Program-made: the position numbers and the translations under genes | Notes under the pieces: generated by a model | What the model was told of the DNA's origin: nothing | Seen by the model: only the letters and a program-made list of their open reading frames with translations | Databases searched by the model: none | DNA from: Fimisoma avicola | Lineage (GTDB): Bacteria; Bacillota; Clostridia; Peptostreptococcales; Anaerovoracaceae | Reading direction: 5' to 3' | Assembly: GCA_018714945.1 (NCBI GenBank) | Contig: DVMO01000088.1 | Span: 1-21,362 of the forward strand | DNA length: 21,362 nucleotides | Shown here: in pieces, positions 8,455 to 16,050 of the stretch | How positions within the stretch are numbered: the first letter of the stretch is position 1 | Layout: each line of letters opens with the position of its first letter

Positions 8455-9630
8455 ATGAAGAGATCAAAAGTTCTGACAACTGAATCTGCAGCAGAAGAAA
8501 AGAAACCGAAAAAAAAGCAGTTCAGATTTCTTCCGGAGGAAAAAAGCGGGGACCTGTGGCTCATATTGCTTACGGTCGTACTGGTGACATTTGGCACTGT
8601 AATGATATTCAGCGCCAGCTACTATAAGTCGATCAGTGAAGCGGGCGACCCCTACGCTTACCTCAAACGGCAGCTTATGTGGGTTGCTGTGGGATTTGTG
8701 GCCATGTGGGTGCTGTCAAAGATAGATTATCACATATGGGGGAAACTATACAAAGTAATACCCATACTCTGCATAGGCCTGCTTGCCCTGATCTTTACTC
8801 CCCTTGGCATTGAGGTAAACGGAGCTGTCCGCTGGGTAGGGGCCGGCCCCATAACGATCATGCCGGGAGAAATCGCCAAGATGGGACTGATAATATTTGT
8901 TGCAGGATACTTTGACAGATACCCCAAGCGGGCATACAGCTTCTGGCAGGGGGTCATACCTGTCGTGATGCTGGCGGCAGTATATGCGGGCATGATAATG
9001 CTCCAGCCCAACATGTCCACGGCATTTACGATCGTATTTATTGCCGGAGGAATGCTGCTGGTCTCAGGAGTCAAATGGAGACATATGGGCATACTGGCAG
9101 GTGGCGCCGGAGTAGCGGCAGCCGCAATGATTTTTACAGACTCTGACGGGTACAGGCTTTCCAGGATAACCAGCTTCCTCGATCCTTTTGCCCATGCTCT
9201 TGACGACGGATGGCAGGTTGTACAGTCTCTGCTGGCTCTCGGCACAGGAGGACTTACGGGTCTGGGCCTTGGGAACAGCATACAGAAGAACCTGTATCTG
9301 CCGGAACCGCAAAACGATTTTATACTGGCGATAATAGGGGAAGAGCTTGGTCTTGTGGGCGTGCTGTGCCTCATGGCCGTTTACATGGTGCTGATATGGA
9401 GAGGCTGCCATGTGGCGATAAACGCAAAAGACTATATGGGTATGATGATGGCTTCCGGCATAACCATAATGATAGGCATACAGGTTATACTGAACATTGC
9501 CGTAGTCACATCGTCATTTCCGCCGACAGGGATAATACTCCCATTTGTAAGCTACGGAGGAAACGCATTGCTCATCTTTATGGGCGCAATGGGTATCCTG
9601 CTTAATATTTCAAAATCTTCAGACATATAG
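8455..9630 (+). CDS. ftsW: SEDS peptidoglycan glycosyltransferase FtsW/SpoVE
   Basis: A 391-aa SEDS-family membrane protein with about ten hydrophobic helices. SEDS proteins polymerise lipid II into glycan strands together with a class B PBP, here most likely the PBP encoded upstream. Family blocks are RWVGAGPITIMPGEIAK (126-142), the large external loop from about 234 (RLSRITSFLDP and GWQVVQSLLALGTGGLTG), LPEPQNDFI with the presumed catalytic D288, GEELGLVG (295-302) and PFVSYGGN (363-370). Two positions are unusual: MPGE where QPSE or QPAE is common, and GGN where GGS or GGT is usual. The first 32 residues are a charged, Lys-rich cytoplasmic tail. Its TAG stop lies inside the murG ribosome site. 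FtsW and SpoVE cannot be told apart by sequence reading alone. Confidence 0.95.
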   Translation: MKRSKVLTTESAAEEKKPKKKQFRFLPEEKSGDLWLILLTVVLVTFGTVMIFSASYYKSISEAGDPYAYLKRQLMWVAVGFVAMWVLSKIDYHIWGKLYKVIPILCIGLLALIFTPLGIEVNGAVRWVGAGPITIMPGEIAKMGLIIFVAGYFDRYPKRAYSFWQGVIPVVMLAAVYAGMIMLQPNMSTAFTIVFIAGGMLLVSGVKWRHMGILAGGAGVAAAAMIFTDSDGYRLSRITSFLDPFAHALDDGWQVVQSLLALGTGGLTGLGLGNSIQKNLYLPEPQNDFILAIIGEELGLVGVLCLMAVYMVLIWRGCHVAINAKDYMGMMMASGITIMIGIQVILNIAVVTSSFPPTGIILPFVSYGGNALLIFMGAMGILLNISKSSDI

Positions 9631-9640
9631 GTGGCATGAT

Positions 9641-10753
9641 ATGAAAGTGATCGTTACAGGCGGAGGAACAGGCGGACATATTTACCCTGCTCTTGCCATA
9701 GCAGATAAATTTAAGGAAATGGACCAGGATACGCAGATATTGTATATAGGGTGCAGTGAAGGCATAGAAAAAGATGTGGTCCCAAAGAGCGGCTATCCCA
9801 TGGAACTGGTCGATGCCCGCTGGCTTGACAGGGTAAACCCAAAAGAAGTAATAAAGACAGGGATCAGCGTATCCAGGGGTGTCATGGAATCCCTGAAGAT
9901 AATAAAGAAGTTTGATCCGGATGTTATAATCGGCACCGGAGGGTATGTATGCTTCCCTGTACTGGTAGCAGGACATATGAAAAAGAAGCTGTGCTACCTG
10001 CACGAGCAGAATGCATTTCCTGGTCTTGCCAACAGGACTCTGGAAAAGTATGTGAAAAACATTTTTCTGGGTTTTAAGGAAGCGGGGGAATACTTTAAAG
10101 ACCCGTCAAAACACATAGTTGCCGGAAACCCTGTAAGAAAGAACTTTTTTACCATGACCAAGGCCCAGGCAAGAGAAACCCTGGGGATAGCTCCCGATGA
10201 TTTTGTGGTGTTCACATTTGGCGGAAGCCTTGGGTCAAAAAAGATAAACGAAATAGCAACAGAACTCTTGCAGCTTTTTAACGGCCATCAGGGGACGAGA
10301 CTGATCATGGGAACGGGAAGATGGTATTATCAGGAGATAATGGATATGCTTGCCCAGAGGAATATCCATCCGGGAAGCAATATTGCTGTCAGAGATTATA
10401 TAGATAACATGGACCTCTGTCTCATGGCATGCGATGTGGTCATAAGCAGGGCGGGGGCTCTTTCGGTGGCAGAGACCACCGTATGCGGAAAAGCAGCGAT
10501 CCTGATACCTGCTCCCAATGTCACGGCAAATCACCAGTATTACAATGCCAAATCGGTCGCAGACAGAGGCGGAGCTTTTTTAATAGAAGAAAAGGATCTT
10601 GACATCCGCCAGGTGGTGGAAGATGTGCTGAAACTGATGAACGACCGCCAGCTTTTGAACGCCATGTCACAGGCCAGCCGGGCATGCGCACCGGTCAGGG
10701 CTCTTGATATAATCTGCGGAAAGATAACAGAAGATTATATGGCGCTTGTTTAG
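9641..10753 (+). CDS. murG: UDP-GlcNAc:lipid I N-acetylglucosaminyltransferase MurG
   Basis: A 370-aa peripheral membrane GT-B glycosyltransferase that adds GlcNAc to lipid I to give lipid II on the inner face of the membrane. The N-terminal glycine loop TGGGTGGH (6-13) and HEQNAFPGLANRTL mark the acceptor half; GGSLGSKKINE and RAGALSVAET (UDP-GlcNAc binding) mark the donor half, followed by NHQYYNAKSVADRGGA. The ribosome site AGGTGG (9629-9634) starts in the TAG stop of ftsW and is 6 nt from the ATG, which suggests translational coupling. Length is typical. Together with FtsW and the PBP it forms the membrane part of the pathway encoded here. Confidence 0.97.
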   Translation: MKVIVTGGGTGGHIYPALAIADKFKEMDQDTQILYIGCSEGIEKDVVPKSGYPMELVDARWLDRVNPKEVIKTGISVSRGVMESLKIIKKFDPDVIIGTGGYVCFPVLVAGHMKKKLCYLHEQNAFPGLANRTLEKYVKNIFLGFKEAGEYFKDPSKHIVAGNPVRKNFFTMTKAQARETLGIAPDDFVVFTFGGSLGSKKINEIATELLQLFNGHQGTRLIMGTGRWYYQEIMDMLAQRNIHPGSNIAVRDYIDNMDLCLMACDVVISRAGALSVAETTVCGKAAILIPAPNVTANHQYYNAKSVADRGGAFLIEEKDLDIRQVVEDVLKLMNDRQLLNAMSQASRACAPVRALDIICGKITEDYMALV

Positions 10754-10791
10754 CATTTCACTGCCTATGGCCCAGATGCAGCCATATCCCA

Positions 10792-10821
10792 TTCACCCAA
10801 TGAACTTCTCCCACATACTAT
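10792..10821 (+). promoter_or_regulatory. Possible promoter in front of murA
   Basis: The 94-bp gap between murG and murA holds TTCACC (10792-10797) and TACTAT (10816-10821), 18 bp apart; each matches four of six bases of the sigma-A consensus. The gap has no other clear content and no hairpin of note. It is one of the larger breaks in an otherwise packed operon, which fits an internal promoter, but the match is modest. Confidence 0.3.
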
Positions 10822-10847
10822 GAAAATAGATTCGGGAGGTGTTTTTG

Positions 10848-12125
10848 TTGGAAAATTATCATATAGACGGAGGAGTCCCTCTTAGGGGAGAATACCGTGT
10901 CAGAGGCGCAAAAAATTCCGCTCTGCCCGTGCTTGCCGCAACCGTATGCAGAGGTGCGGCATACGAAATATACGACTGCCCCAGGATCGGGGATGTCTTT
11001 GCCATGGAGGAAATATTAAGATCCCTGGGGGCAAAGACCAAATGGGAAAAAGACTGCATCCTAGTGGACAGCAGAGGAATAGACAGATTCGCCGTTCCCG
11101 AACGACTTATGGCTGAAATGCGTTCGTCGGTCTTTCTGATGGGAAGCTTGCTTGCCCGCAGCGGAGAAGCCGTGATACATAGACCGGGAGGATGCAACAT
11201 AGGAAAACGGCCAATAGACATCCATATGGACGGCCTTGAACAGCTTGGATTTCATGTGGAAGCAGAGGGCGAGCGGATAAGCTGCAAAGGATTCTGCTCT
11301 GGAGGAAAGATCACATTGCCTTATCCAAGCGTAGGAGCCACTGAAAATCTCATGATGGCCGCTCTGGCAGGAAACGGGGATACCATAATACAAAACTGTG
11401 CCATAGAACCGGAGATCGCTGATCTGCAGGGCTTTCTGCGGACGGCAGGATTTCAGGTATTCGGTGCAGGAACAGATACTATATTCATCAAAGGGGCAGG
11501 ACGCGGCCAGAAGGCAGCCGGTTCTGATGTGATGTATTTTCTGCTGGAAGACAGGATAGAGGCGGCGACCTACATGACTGCCGTCCTTGGAACAGGAGGC
11601 AGGGCTGTTTTCAGGAACATAAGAGCCGAATTGATGAAAGAGGTCCTCAGATGCTTTGAAAGAATGGGGGCCATGGTCAGAAATTATGAAAATGTAATAG
11701 AGGTATGGTCTGCAGGCCGGCTGAAAAGCCCCGGCATGATAGTCACACAGCCATATCCGGGATTTCCCACGGACTGCCAGCCTCAGCTGATGACCTTGTG
11801 TTCTGCGGCAAAGGGCCTGACAACAGTAAGAGAAGAGATATTTGAAAGCAGGTTCACCCACAGGAAAGACCTGGTCAAAATGGGAGCAGATATTGAAACT
11901 TGCGGTAAAAATGCTATAATAAAAGGAGTAAGATCCCTGAAGGGAGCGGAGACAGAGGCGCTGGACCTGAGAGGGGGCGCCGCCCTCGTGATCGCCGGTC
12001 TGATGGCTGAAGGAAAGACTGTGGTCCGGAACGCTTTCCATGTGCAGAGAGGTTATGAAGATCTGGATGCGTCCCTCAGAGCATTAGGTGGTATTATTGA
12101 AACGAAAAGAGAAAAAGAGACATAA
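10848..12125 (+). CDS. murA: UDP-GlcNAc 1-carboxyvinyltransferase MurA
   Basis: A 425-aa enolpyruvyl transferase catalysing the first committed step of peptidoglycan synthesis, from UDP-GlcNAc and phosphoenolpyruvate. The N-terminal GAKNSALPVLAA places K22 and N23 as in E. coli MurA. PGGCNIGKRPIDIH carries the catalytic C116, so the enzyme should be fosfomycin-sensitive in principle. FPTD gives the catalytic Asp at 309. The frame is open from a GTG at 10839, but that GTG is part of the ribosome site GGGAGGTG (10834-10841); the TTG at 10848 has the right 6-nt spacing and gives the usual N-terminus. In B. subtilis the slot between murG and divIB holds murB; here murA occupies it. Its 3' end overlaps the likely divIB start by 29 bp. 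Confidence 0.95.
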   Translation: MENYHIDGGVPLRGEYRVRGAKNSALPVLAATVCRGAAYEIYDCPRIGDVFAMEEILRSLGAKTKWEKDCILVDSRGIDRFAVPERLMAEMRSSVFLMGSLLARSGEAVIHRPGGCNIGKRPIDIHMDGLEQLGFHVEAEGERISCKGFCSGGKITLPYPSVGATENLMMAALAGNGDTIIQNCAIEPEIADLQGFLRTAGFQVFGAGTDTIFIKGAGRGQKAAGSDVMYFLLEDRIEAATYMTAVLGTGGRAVFRNIRAELMKEVLRCFERMGAMVRNYENVIEVWSAGRLKSPGMIVTQPYPGFPTDCQPQLMTLCSAAKGLTTVREEIFESRFTHRKDLVKMGADIETCGKNAIIKGVRSLKGAETEALDLRGGAALVIAGLMAEGKTVVRNAFHVQRGYEDLDASLRALGGIIETKREKET

Positions 12126-12846
12126 AAAGCCAAAGATAAATTTTTGGCTCAAATTGCTGATAGTACTGGCTGCAGCCGCCGGGATCTATCTTTTTGCCTC
12201 ATCTTCCATGTTCGATGTGACGGCTTATGAGGTAGAAGGGAATTCCTACTATACAGACGAGGAGATTCTGGTAATGGGCAACTGCAAGACCGGCGGCAAT
12301 ATTTTCTGGGGGACCGACTGCGGAGACATCAAAGAGCGCCTGGAACAGAACGCCTACATGGAAAATGTAAAGGTCAGACGGATACTGCCGGATACCATCA
12401 GGATAGAGGTGACCGAAAGAGTCCAGACGGCCGCATTAGTATACGGTGAACACTATGTGGTCATAGACGGAGAAGGTATAGTCCTGAGAAATGTGGAAGT
12501 AGAGCCTCAGCTCACTCTGATAAAGGGGATGACCATAACCAAGATAGAGGAAGGCCAGGCTGTGGAGGTTGAGGAAAAGGTCAGATTCAGGCAGATAATG
12601 GATATGCTGGGCGCCATGAAAGAAAACGATATGTATTTTGTAAGGGTGGAGATCTCCGAAGCCGGAGTAAAGGCATATGTCCTTGAAAACCTCATGTGCC
12701 AGGGAACGCCGCAGGACATAACCTCCTCAATGGAGGCCGGATACCTTCAGGAAGCAGTGAGGGAACTTTTCAGCAGGGGAATAGAAAGAGGCACCTTAAA
12801 AGTCAGCGGTGATGAATACATTTCTTTCAGCCCTGAGATAGATTAA
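12097..12846 (+). CDS. divIB: Cell division protein FtsQ/DivIB
   Basis: A 249-aa single-pass membrane protein of the divisome that forms a complex with FtsL and DivIC outside the membrane. Residues 1-14 are very basic (RKEKKRHKKPK), about 15-36 is the membrane helix, about 38-107 is the POTRA domain (FDVTAYEVEGNSYYTDEEI through LPDTIRIEVTER), and the rest is the beta domain. The frame is open from a GTG at 12088, but AGGTGG at 12086-12091 then overlaps it; a TTG at 12097 has 5-nt spacing and is preferred. It starts inside the last 29 bases of murA. In B. subtilis several small genes and ftsA lie between divIB and ftsZ; here only a 96-bp gap follows. Confidence 0.92.
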   Translation: MKRKEKKRHKKPKINFWLKLLIVLAAAAGIYLFASSSMFDVTAYEVEGNSYYTDEEILVMGNCKTGGNIFWGTDCGDIKERLEQNAYMENVKVRRILPDTIRIEVTERVQTAALVYGEHYVVIDGEGIVLRNVEVEPQLTLIKGMTITKIEEGQAVEVEEKVRFRQIMDMLGAMKENDMYFVRVEISEAGVKAYVLENLMCQGTPQDITSSMEAGYLQEAVRELFSRGIERGTLKVSGDEYISFSPEID

Positions 12847-12874
12847 AAAATATGCCAAGAATGGCGAAAAAATA

Positions 12875-12903
12875 ATGCAATGGGTATTCAAATATGATAC
12901 AAT
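12875..12903 (+). promoter_or_regulatory. Extended -10 promoter for ftsZ
   Basis: TGATACAAT at 12895-12903 is an extended -10 element (TGn followed by TACAAT, five of six bases). A weak -35, ATGCAA (12875-12880), sits 17 bp upstream. Transcription would start near 12910 and give a leader of about 30 nt with the strong AAGGAGG ribosome site at 12927-12933. This lies in the 96-bp gap between divIB and ftsZ, where a separate ftsZ promoter is common in bacteria. Confidence 0.5.
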
Positions 12904-12942
12904 AAAAAAGATAATGGGGAAATACCAAGGAGGAAGATCAGG

Positions 12943-14118
12943 ATGCTACAGATCGAGACTGATATGGAAAAAGCGGCAGTGATAAAAGTCATCGGTGTCG
13001 GCGGCGGCGGATGCAACGCTGTTAACCGAATGGTCGAGGCAGGCCTTCAGGGCGTGGAATTTATTGCCGTTAATACAGATAGACAAGCTTTGAGCAGATG
13101 CGTTGCTGAAACAAAGATACAGATAGGTGAGAAACTTACGAGAGGACTTGGAGCGGGAGCCAACCCCGAAATAGGCCAGAGAGCCGCCGAGGAGACTCTC
13201 GATGAAATATCGGCCATAATCGACGGGGCCGACATGATATTCGTTACAGCCGGAATGGGCGGCGGCACAGGAACAGGAGCTGCGCCTATAATAGCAAAGA
13301 CTGCCAGGGACATGGGCATCCTGACCGTAGGCGTAGTGACAAAGCCGTTTTCATTTGAGGGCGCCAAGAGGAGAAAACAGGCTGAACTGGGCATCAGCTT
13401 CTTAAAGAGATATGTAGATTCGCTTGTAGTGGTTCCCAACGACAAATTGCTGCAGAACTGTGAAAAGAATACTTCCATGATAGAAGCTTTCCGCATGGCA
13501 GACGATGTGCTCAGACAGGGAGTGCAGGGAATATCCGATCTGATATCCGATTTTGCCCTGATAAATGTGGACTTTGCCGATGTAAAGTCGGTAATGACCG
13601 ACAGAGGCATCGCTCACATGGGTACCGGTCACGGCAAGGGCGAAAAGAGGGCACAGGAAGCCGTTACGGCAGCCATCGAGAGCCCGCTGCTTGAGACCAC
13701 CATCGAAGGAGCAAAAGCGATCCTGCTGTATGTATCCGGCGGATATGATCTGGGCATGCTGGAGGTCAGCGAGATCGCCGGTATGGTAGAAGAAAAGGCT
13801 GACAGAGACTGCATACTCATCTTTGGCGCAGCAGTCAACGAGGAAATGCAGGACGAGATCGCAATTACAGTCATAGCTACAGGATTTGACGAAGGGCTGG
13901 AAAACGACGAAAAAGCCGGCGGCGAAAAAAAAGAAGAAAAACCTTCAGTAGGTTTAGATGGTTCGGCACAGAAAGATCAGGCTGACGAAGGACCGCAGGA
14001 AGAAGTGGTGTTCGGTCAGGTAGAAGGTCTTACGGGCACAGAGAGGACACTTCAGGATATATTGAACAGCGAAGAAGAGGGAACCACCAAGTTTGAGATC
14101 CCGGACTTTCTAAAATAA
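12943..14118 (+). CDS. ftsZ: Cell division GTPase FtsZ
   Basis: A 391-aa tubulin homologue that polymerises into the Z ring. The GTPase domain begins with VIGVGGGGCNAVNRM; the tubulin signature GGGTGTG is at 106-112; the T7 synergy loop NVDFADVKSVM (from N208) supplies the catalytic Asp pair D210 and D213. The C-terminal domain ends near residue 320. About 60 residues of charged, flexible linker follow (rich in E, K, D, G), and the protein finishes with the conserved binding tail KFEIPDFLK, which normally contacts FtsA, SepF, ZapA-independent regulators and others. AAGGAGG at 12927-12933 supports the ATG at 9-nt spacing. No ftsA precedes it, unlike most dcw clusters. A GC hairpin lies just behind the stop. 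Confidence 0.98.
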   Translation: MLQIETDMEKAAVIKVIGVGGGGCNAVNRMVEAGLQGVEFIAVNTDRQALSRCVAETKIQIGEKLTRGLGAGANPEIGQRAAEETLDEISAIIDGADMIFVTAGMGGGTGTGAAPIIAKTARDMGILTVGVVTKPFSFEGAKRRKQAELGISFLKRYVDSLVVVPNDKLLQNCEKNTSMIEAFRMADDVLRQGVQGISDLISDFALINVDFADVKSVMTDRGIAHMGTGHGKGEKRAQEAVTAAIESPLLETTIEGAKAILLYVSGGYDLGMLEVSEIAGMVEEKADRDCILIFGAAVNEEMQDEIAITVIATGFDEGLENDEKAGGEKKEEKPSVGLDGSAQKDQADEGPQEEVVFGQVEGLTGTERTLQDILNSEEEGTTKFEIPDFLK

Positions 14119-14125
14119 GATAGGC

Positions 14126-14148
14126 AGAGCCGGTGAAAAGCCGGCTCT
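14126..14148 (+). terminator. GC-rich hairpin after ftsZ, weak terminator or attenuator
   Basis: AGAGCCGG (14126-14133) and CCGGCTCT (14141-14148) form a perfect 8-bp stem with a 7-nt loop, starting 8 bp after the ftsZ stop. The bases after the stem are TATGG rather than a U-run, so intrinsic termination would be inefficient and read-through into the methyltransferase gene is likely. It may instead protect the ftsZ mRNA 3' end. Confidence 0.45.
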
Positions 14149-14176
14149 TATGGTAGATTCAAGATGTGGCAGGAGT

Positions 14177-14971
14177 ATGATCCGCAGGGAAATGACAACG
14201 ATAACATCCAGAGACAATCAGATATATAAACTTGTCCAAAAGCTTGAAACAAAAAAATACAGGGATAAGACCGGCCTTTATCTCATCGAGGGAGAAAATC
14301 TCGTAGCCGAGGCTGCCGGCCATAGAGCGGATATGGAAACCATCCTGATCCGTGACGGATACAGCGGCCCCCTGCCGGGCGGGACCGCCCGGAATATCCT
14401 GACGGTGGACAGAGGCCTTTTTGACAAGCTGGCAGACACCAGGACCAGTCAGGGGATCATGGCCATAGTCAGAAAACCTGTTTTTTCCTCGGAAGAATTT
14501 ATCCGCAAAGGAGCACCGGGGAATTTTGTCGTTTTAGACAGGCTTCAGGATCCGGGAAACATAGGGACCATCATCAGGACTGCCGATGCGGCGGGATATT
14601 CTCTGGTGATGGCCATGAAGGGAACGGCCGATGTGTTCTCGCCAAAGGTGGTGAGAGCCGCCGCCGGGTCTTTGTTCCGGGTGCCTGTGGCCTTTGTGGA
14701 CTCGGAAGAGGAGCTTCTGCGATTTATCAGGGCTGCCGGCAAGAAGCTCACAGCGACTTGTCTTGACGGCGGCCTTACATACTATGAGGCAGATCTTTCC
14801 CGCGACATTGCCCTTGTCATTGGCAACGAAGGGGGAGGTGTCAGCAGGAGCCTCATGGAAAATGCTCAGCAGAAAGTCAGCATACCGATGAAAGGGACCA
14901 TAGAATCCCTCAACGCTTCAGTCGCGGCGGCCCTCATCATGTACGAGGCCGTCAGAGCAGAGAGCGCTTGA
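14177..14971 (+). CDS. rlmP: SPOUT-family (TrmH-like) rRNA 2'-O-ribose methyltransferase, YsgA/RlmP-like
   Basis: A protein of about 264 aa that transfers a methyl group from SAM to a ribose 2'-OH. The N-terminal part resembles the substrate-binding domain of TrmH/RlmB enzymes (ITSRDNQIYKLVQKL, then YLIEGENLVAEA). The C-terminal SPOUT knot shows its three motifs: DPGNIGTIIRTA with N128 and R134, IGNEGGGVS (215-223), and IPMKGTIESLNASVA with N246. The B. subtilis gene directly before pheS is ysgA, described as RlmP, which acts on the 23S rRNA A-loop; that specificity is inferred from synteny only. The start is uncertain: ATG 14177 has AGGAG very close (1 nt), ATG 14192 fits homologues well but lacks a good ribosome site, and ATG 14150 touches the hairpin. 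Confidence 0.85.
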   Translation: MIRREMTTITSRDNQIYKLVQKLETKKYRDKTGLYLIEGENLVAEAAGHRADMETILIRDGYSGPLPGGTARNILTVDRGLFDKLADTRTSQGIMAIVRKPVFSSEEFIRKGAPGNFVVLDRLQDPGNIGTIIRTADAAGYSLVMAMKGTADVFSPKVVRAAAGSLFRVPVAFVDSEEELLRFIRAAGKKLTATCLDGGLTYYEADLSRDIALVIGNEGGGVSRSLMENAQQKVSIPMKGTIESLNASVAAALIMYEAVRAESA

Positions 14972-14990
14972 TCTGAAAACAATTTTATTT

Positions 14991-14999
14991 TGATATAAA
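14991..14999 (+). promoter_or_regulatory. Possible extended -10 element for pheS
   Basis: TGATATAAA (14991-14999) fits TGn plus a five-of-six -10 box, 15 bp before the pheS start. The nearest -35-like sequence, TTGATC (14968-14973), is 20 bp upstream, which is longer than usual. The 42-bp gap is far too short for a T-box leader. A transcript starting near 15006 would leave almost no room for the GAGAGG ribosome site at 15002-15007, so this is tentative. Confidence 0.25.
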
Positions 15000-15013
15000 T
15001 CGAGAGGTTACAA

Positions 15014-16036
15014 ATGCAAGAGAAATTGAAAAATATCCTGGAAGAATCAAAGAAACAGCTTGAAAACGCTTCGACCCTCCAGGAGGCCGAAGAAACGAGA
15101 GTAAAAATACTGGGCAAAAAAGGAGCCCTCACCGAAATACTCAGGTCCATGGGAAGCCTTTCCCCGGAGGAAAGAAAGCAGCTGGGACAGGCAGCCAACC
15201 AGGTAAGAGCTGAGATCGAGAAAATGCTGGCCGATACTGTCAGCAGGCTCAAAGAAAAGGCCAGAGAAGCCAAGTTTGCCGCCGAGACCATAGATGTGAC
15301 AGAGCCGGGCAAGTCTCACAAACTGGGCGCCAAGCACCCTATCACCGTTACCATAGAGGAAATATCCAAAGTGTTCAAGTCCATGGGATTCTCCCTGGCA
15401 GAGGGACCGGAAGTAGAGACTGTTTTCTACAACTTTGACGCCCTCAATGCCGGACCTTACCATCCGTCAAGGGACCTGACAGACACTTTTTATATCAACG
15501 ACGAAGTCCTGCTCAGGACCCAGACCTCACCTGTACAGGTAAGGACATTGCTGGCCCAGAAGCCTCCAATCAGGGTGTTCGCTCCGGGAAGATGCTTCCG
15601 CTGCGATACTCCCGATGCCACCCATTCGCCGATGTTCCATCAGGTGGAAGGACTGGTAGTAGACGAGGGCATAACCATGGCTGACCTCAAAGGCGTGCTG
15701 GACAGCTTTGCAAAGCAGATGTTCGGCTCAGAAACCAGGACCAAATTCAGGCCTCATCATTTCCCGTTCACCGAACCGTCAGCTGAAATGGATGTATCCT
15801 GCTTCAAATGCGGAGGAAAAGGCTGCCGCGTATGCAAAGGCAGCGGCTGGATCGAGATCCTCGGCTGCGGCATGGTACACCCCAATGTGCTCAAGGTCGG
15901 CGGAGTGGATACGGAAAAATATACCGGATTCGCTTTCGGCGTAGGCGTTGAAAGGATCGCCATGCTCAAATACGGAATAGACGACATAAGGCTCATGTAC
16001 GAAAACGATGTTCGCTTCATCGAGCAATTCAAATAG
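15014..16036 (+). CDS. pheS: Phenylalanyl-tRNA synthetase alpha subunit
   Basis: A 340-aa class II aminoacyl-tRNA synthetase subunit that, as an alpha2-beta2 tetramer with PheT, charges tRNA-Phe. Residues 1-90 form the N-terminal coiled-coil arm that contacts tRNA. The catalytic core shows motif 2 (APGRCFRCDTPDATHSPMFH), the FRPHHFPFTEPSAEMDV phenylalanine-site block, and motif 3 (GFAFGVGVERIAMLKYG) near the end. The Cys-rich CFKCGGKGCRVCKGSGW insert is common in bacterial PheS. GAGAGG at 15002-15007 is 6 nt before the ATG. pheT follows after 14 bp, and the TAG stop begins its ribosome site, so the subunits are likely made in balance. Confidence 0.98.
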   Translation: MQEKLKNILEESKKQLENASTLQEAEETRVKILGKKGALTEILRSMGSLSPEERKQLGQAANQVRAEIEKMLADTVSRLKEKAREAKFAAETIDVTEPGKSHKLGAKHPITVTIEEISKVFKSMGFSLAEGPEVETVFYNFDALNAGPYHPSRDLTDTFYINDEVLLRTQTSPVQVRTLLAQKPPIRVFAPGRCFRCDTPDATHSPMFHQVEGLVVDEGITMADLKGVLDSFAKQMFGSETRTKFRPHHFPFTEPSAEMDVSCFKCGGKGCRVCKGSGWIEILGCGMVHPNVLKVGGVDTEKYTGFAFGVGVERIAMLKYGIDDIRLMYENDVRFIEQFK

Positions 16037-16050
16037 GAGGCTGCTGAATT

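Noticed and set aside
11061..12041. Long minus-strand open frame (326 codons) opposite murA
   Set aside because: Shadow of murA; the translated product is low-plausibility (Ser/Tyr/Cys/His-rich) and no start signals or family motifs are seen.
12854..12865. GCCA/TGGC mini-hairpin after divIB as a terminator
   Set aside because: A 4-bp stem with a 4-nt loop and an A-rich rather than U-rich trailer is too weak to call.
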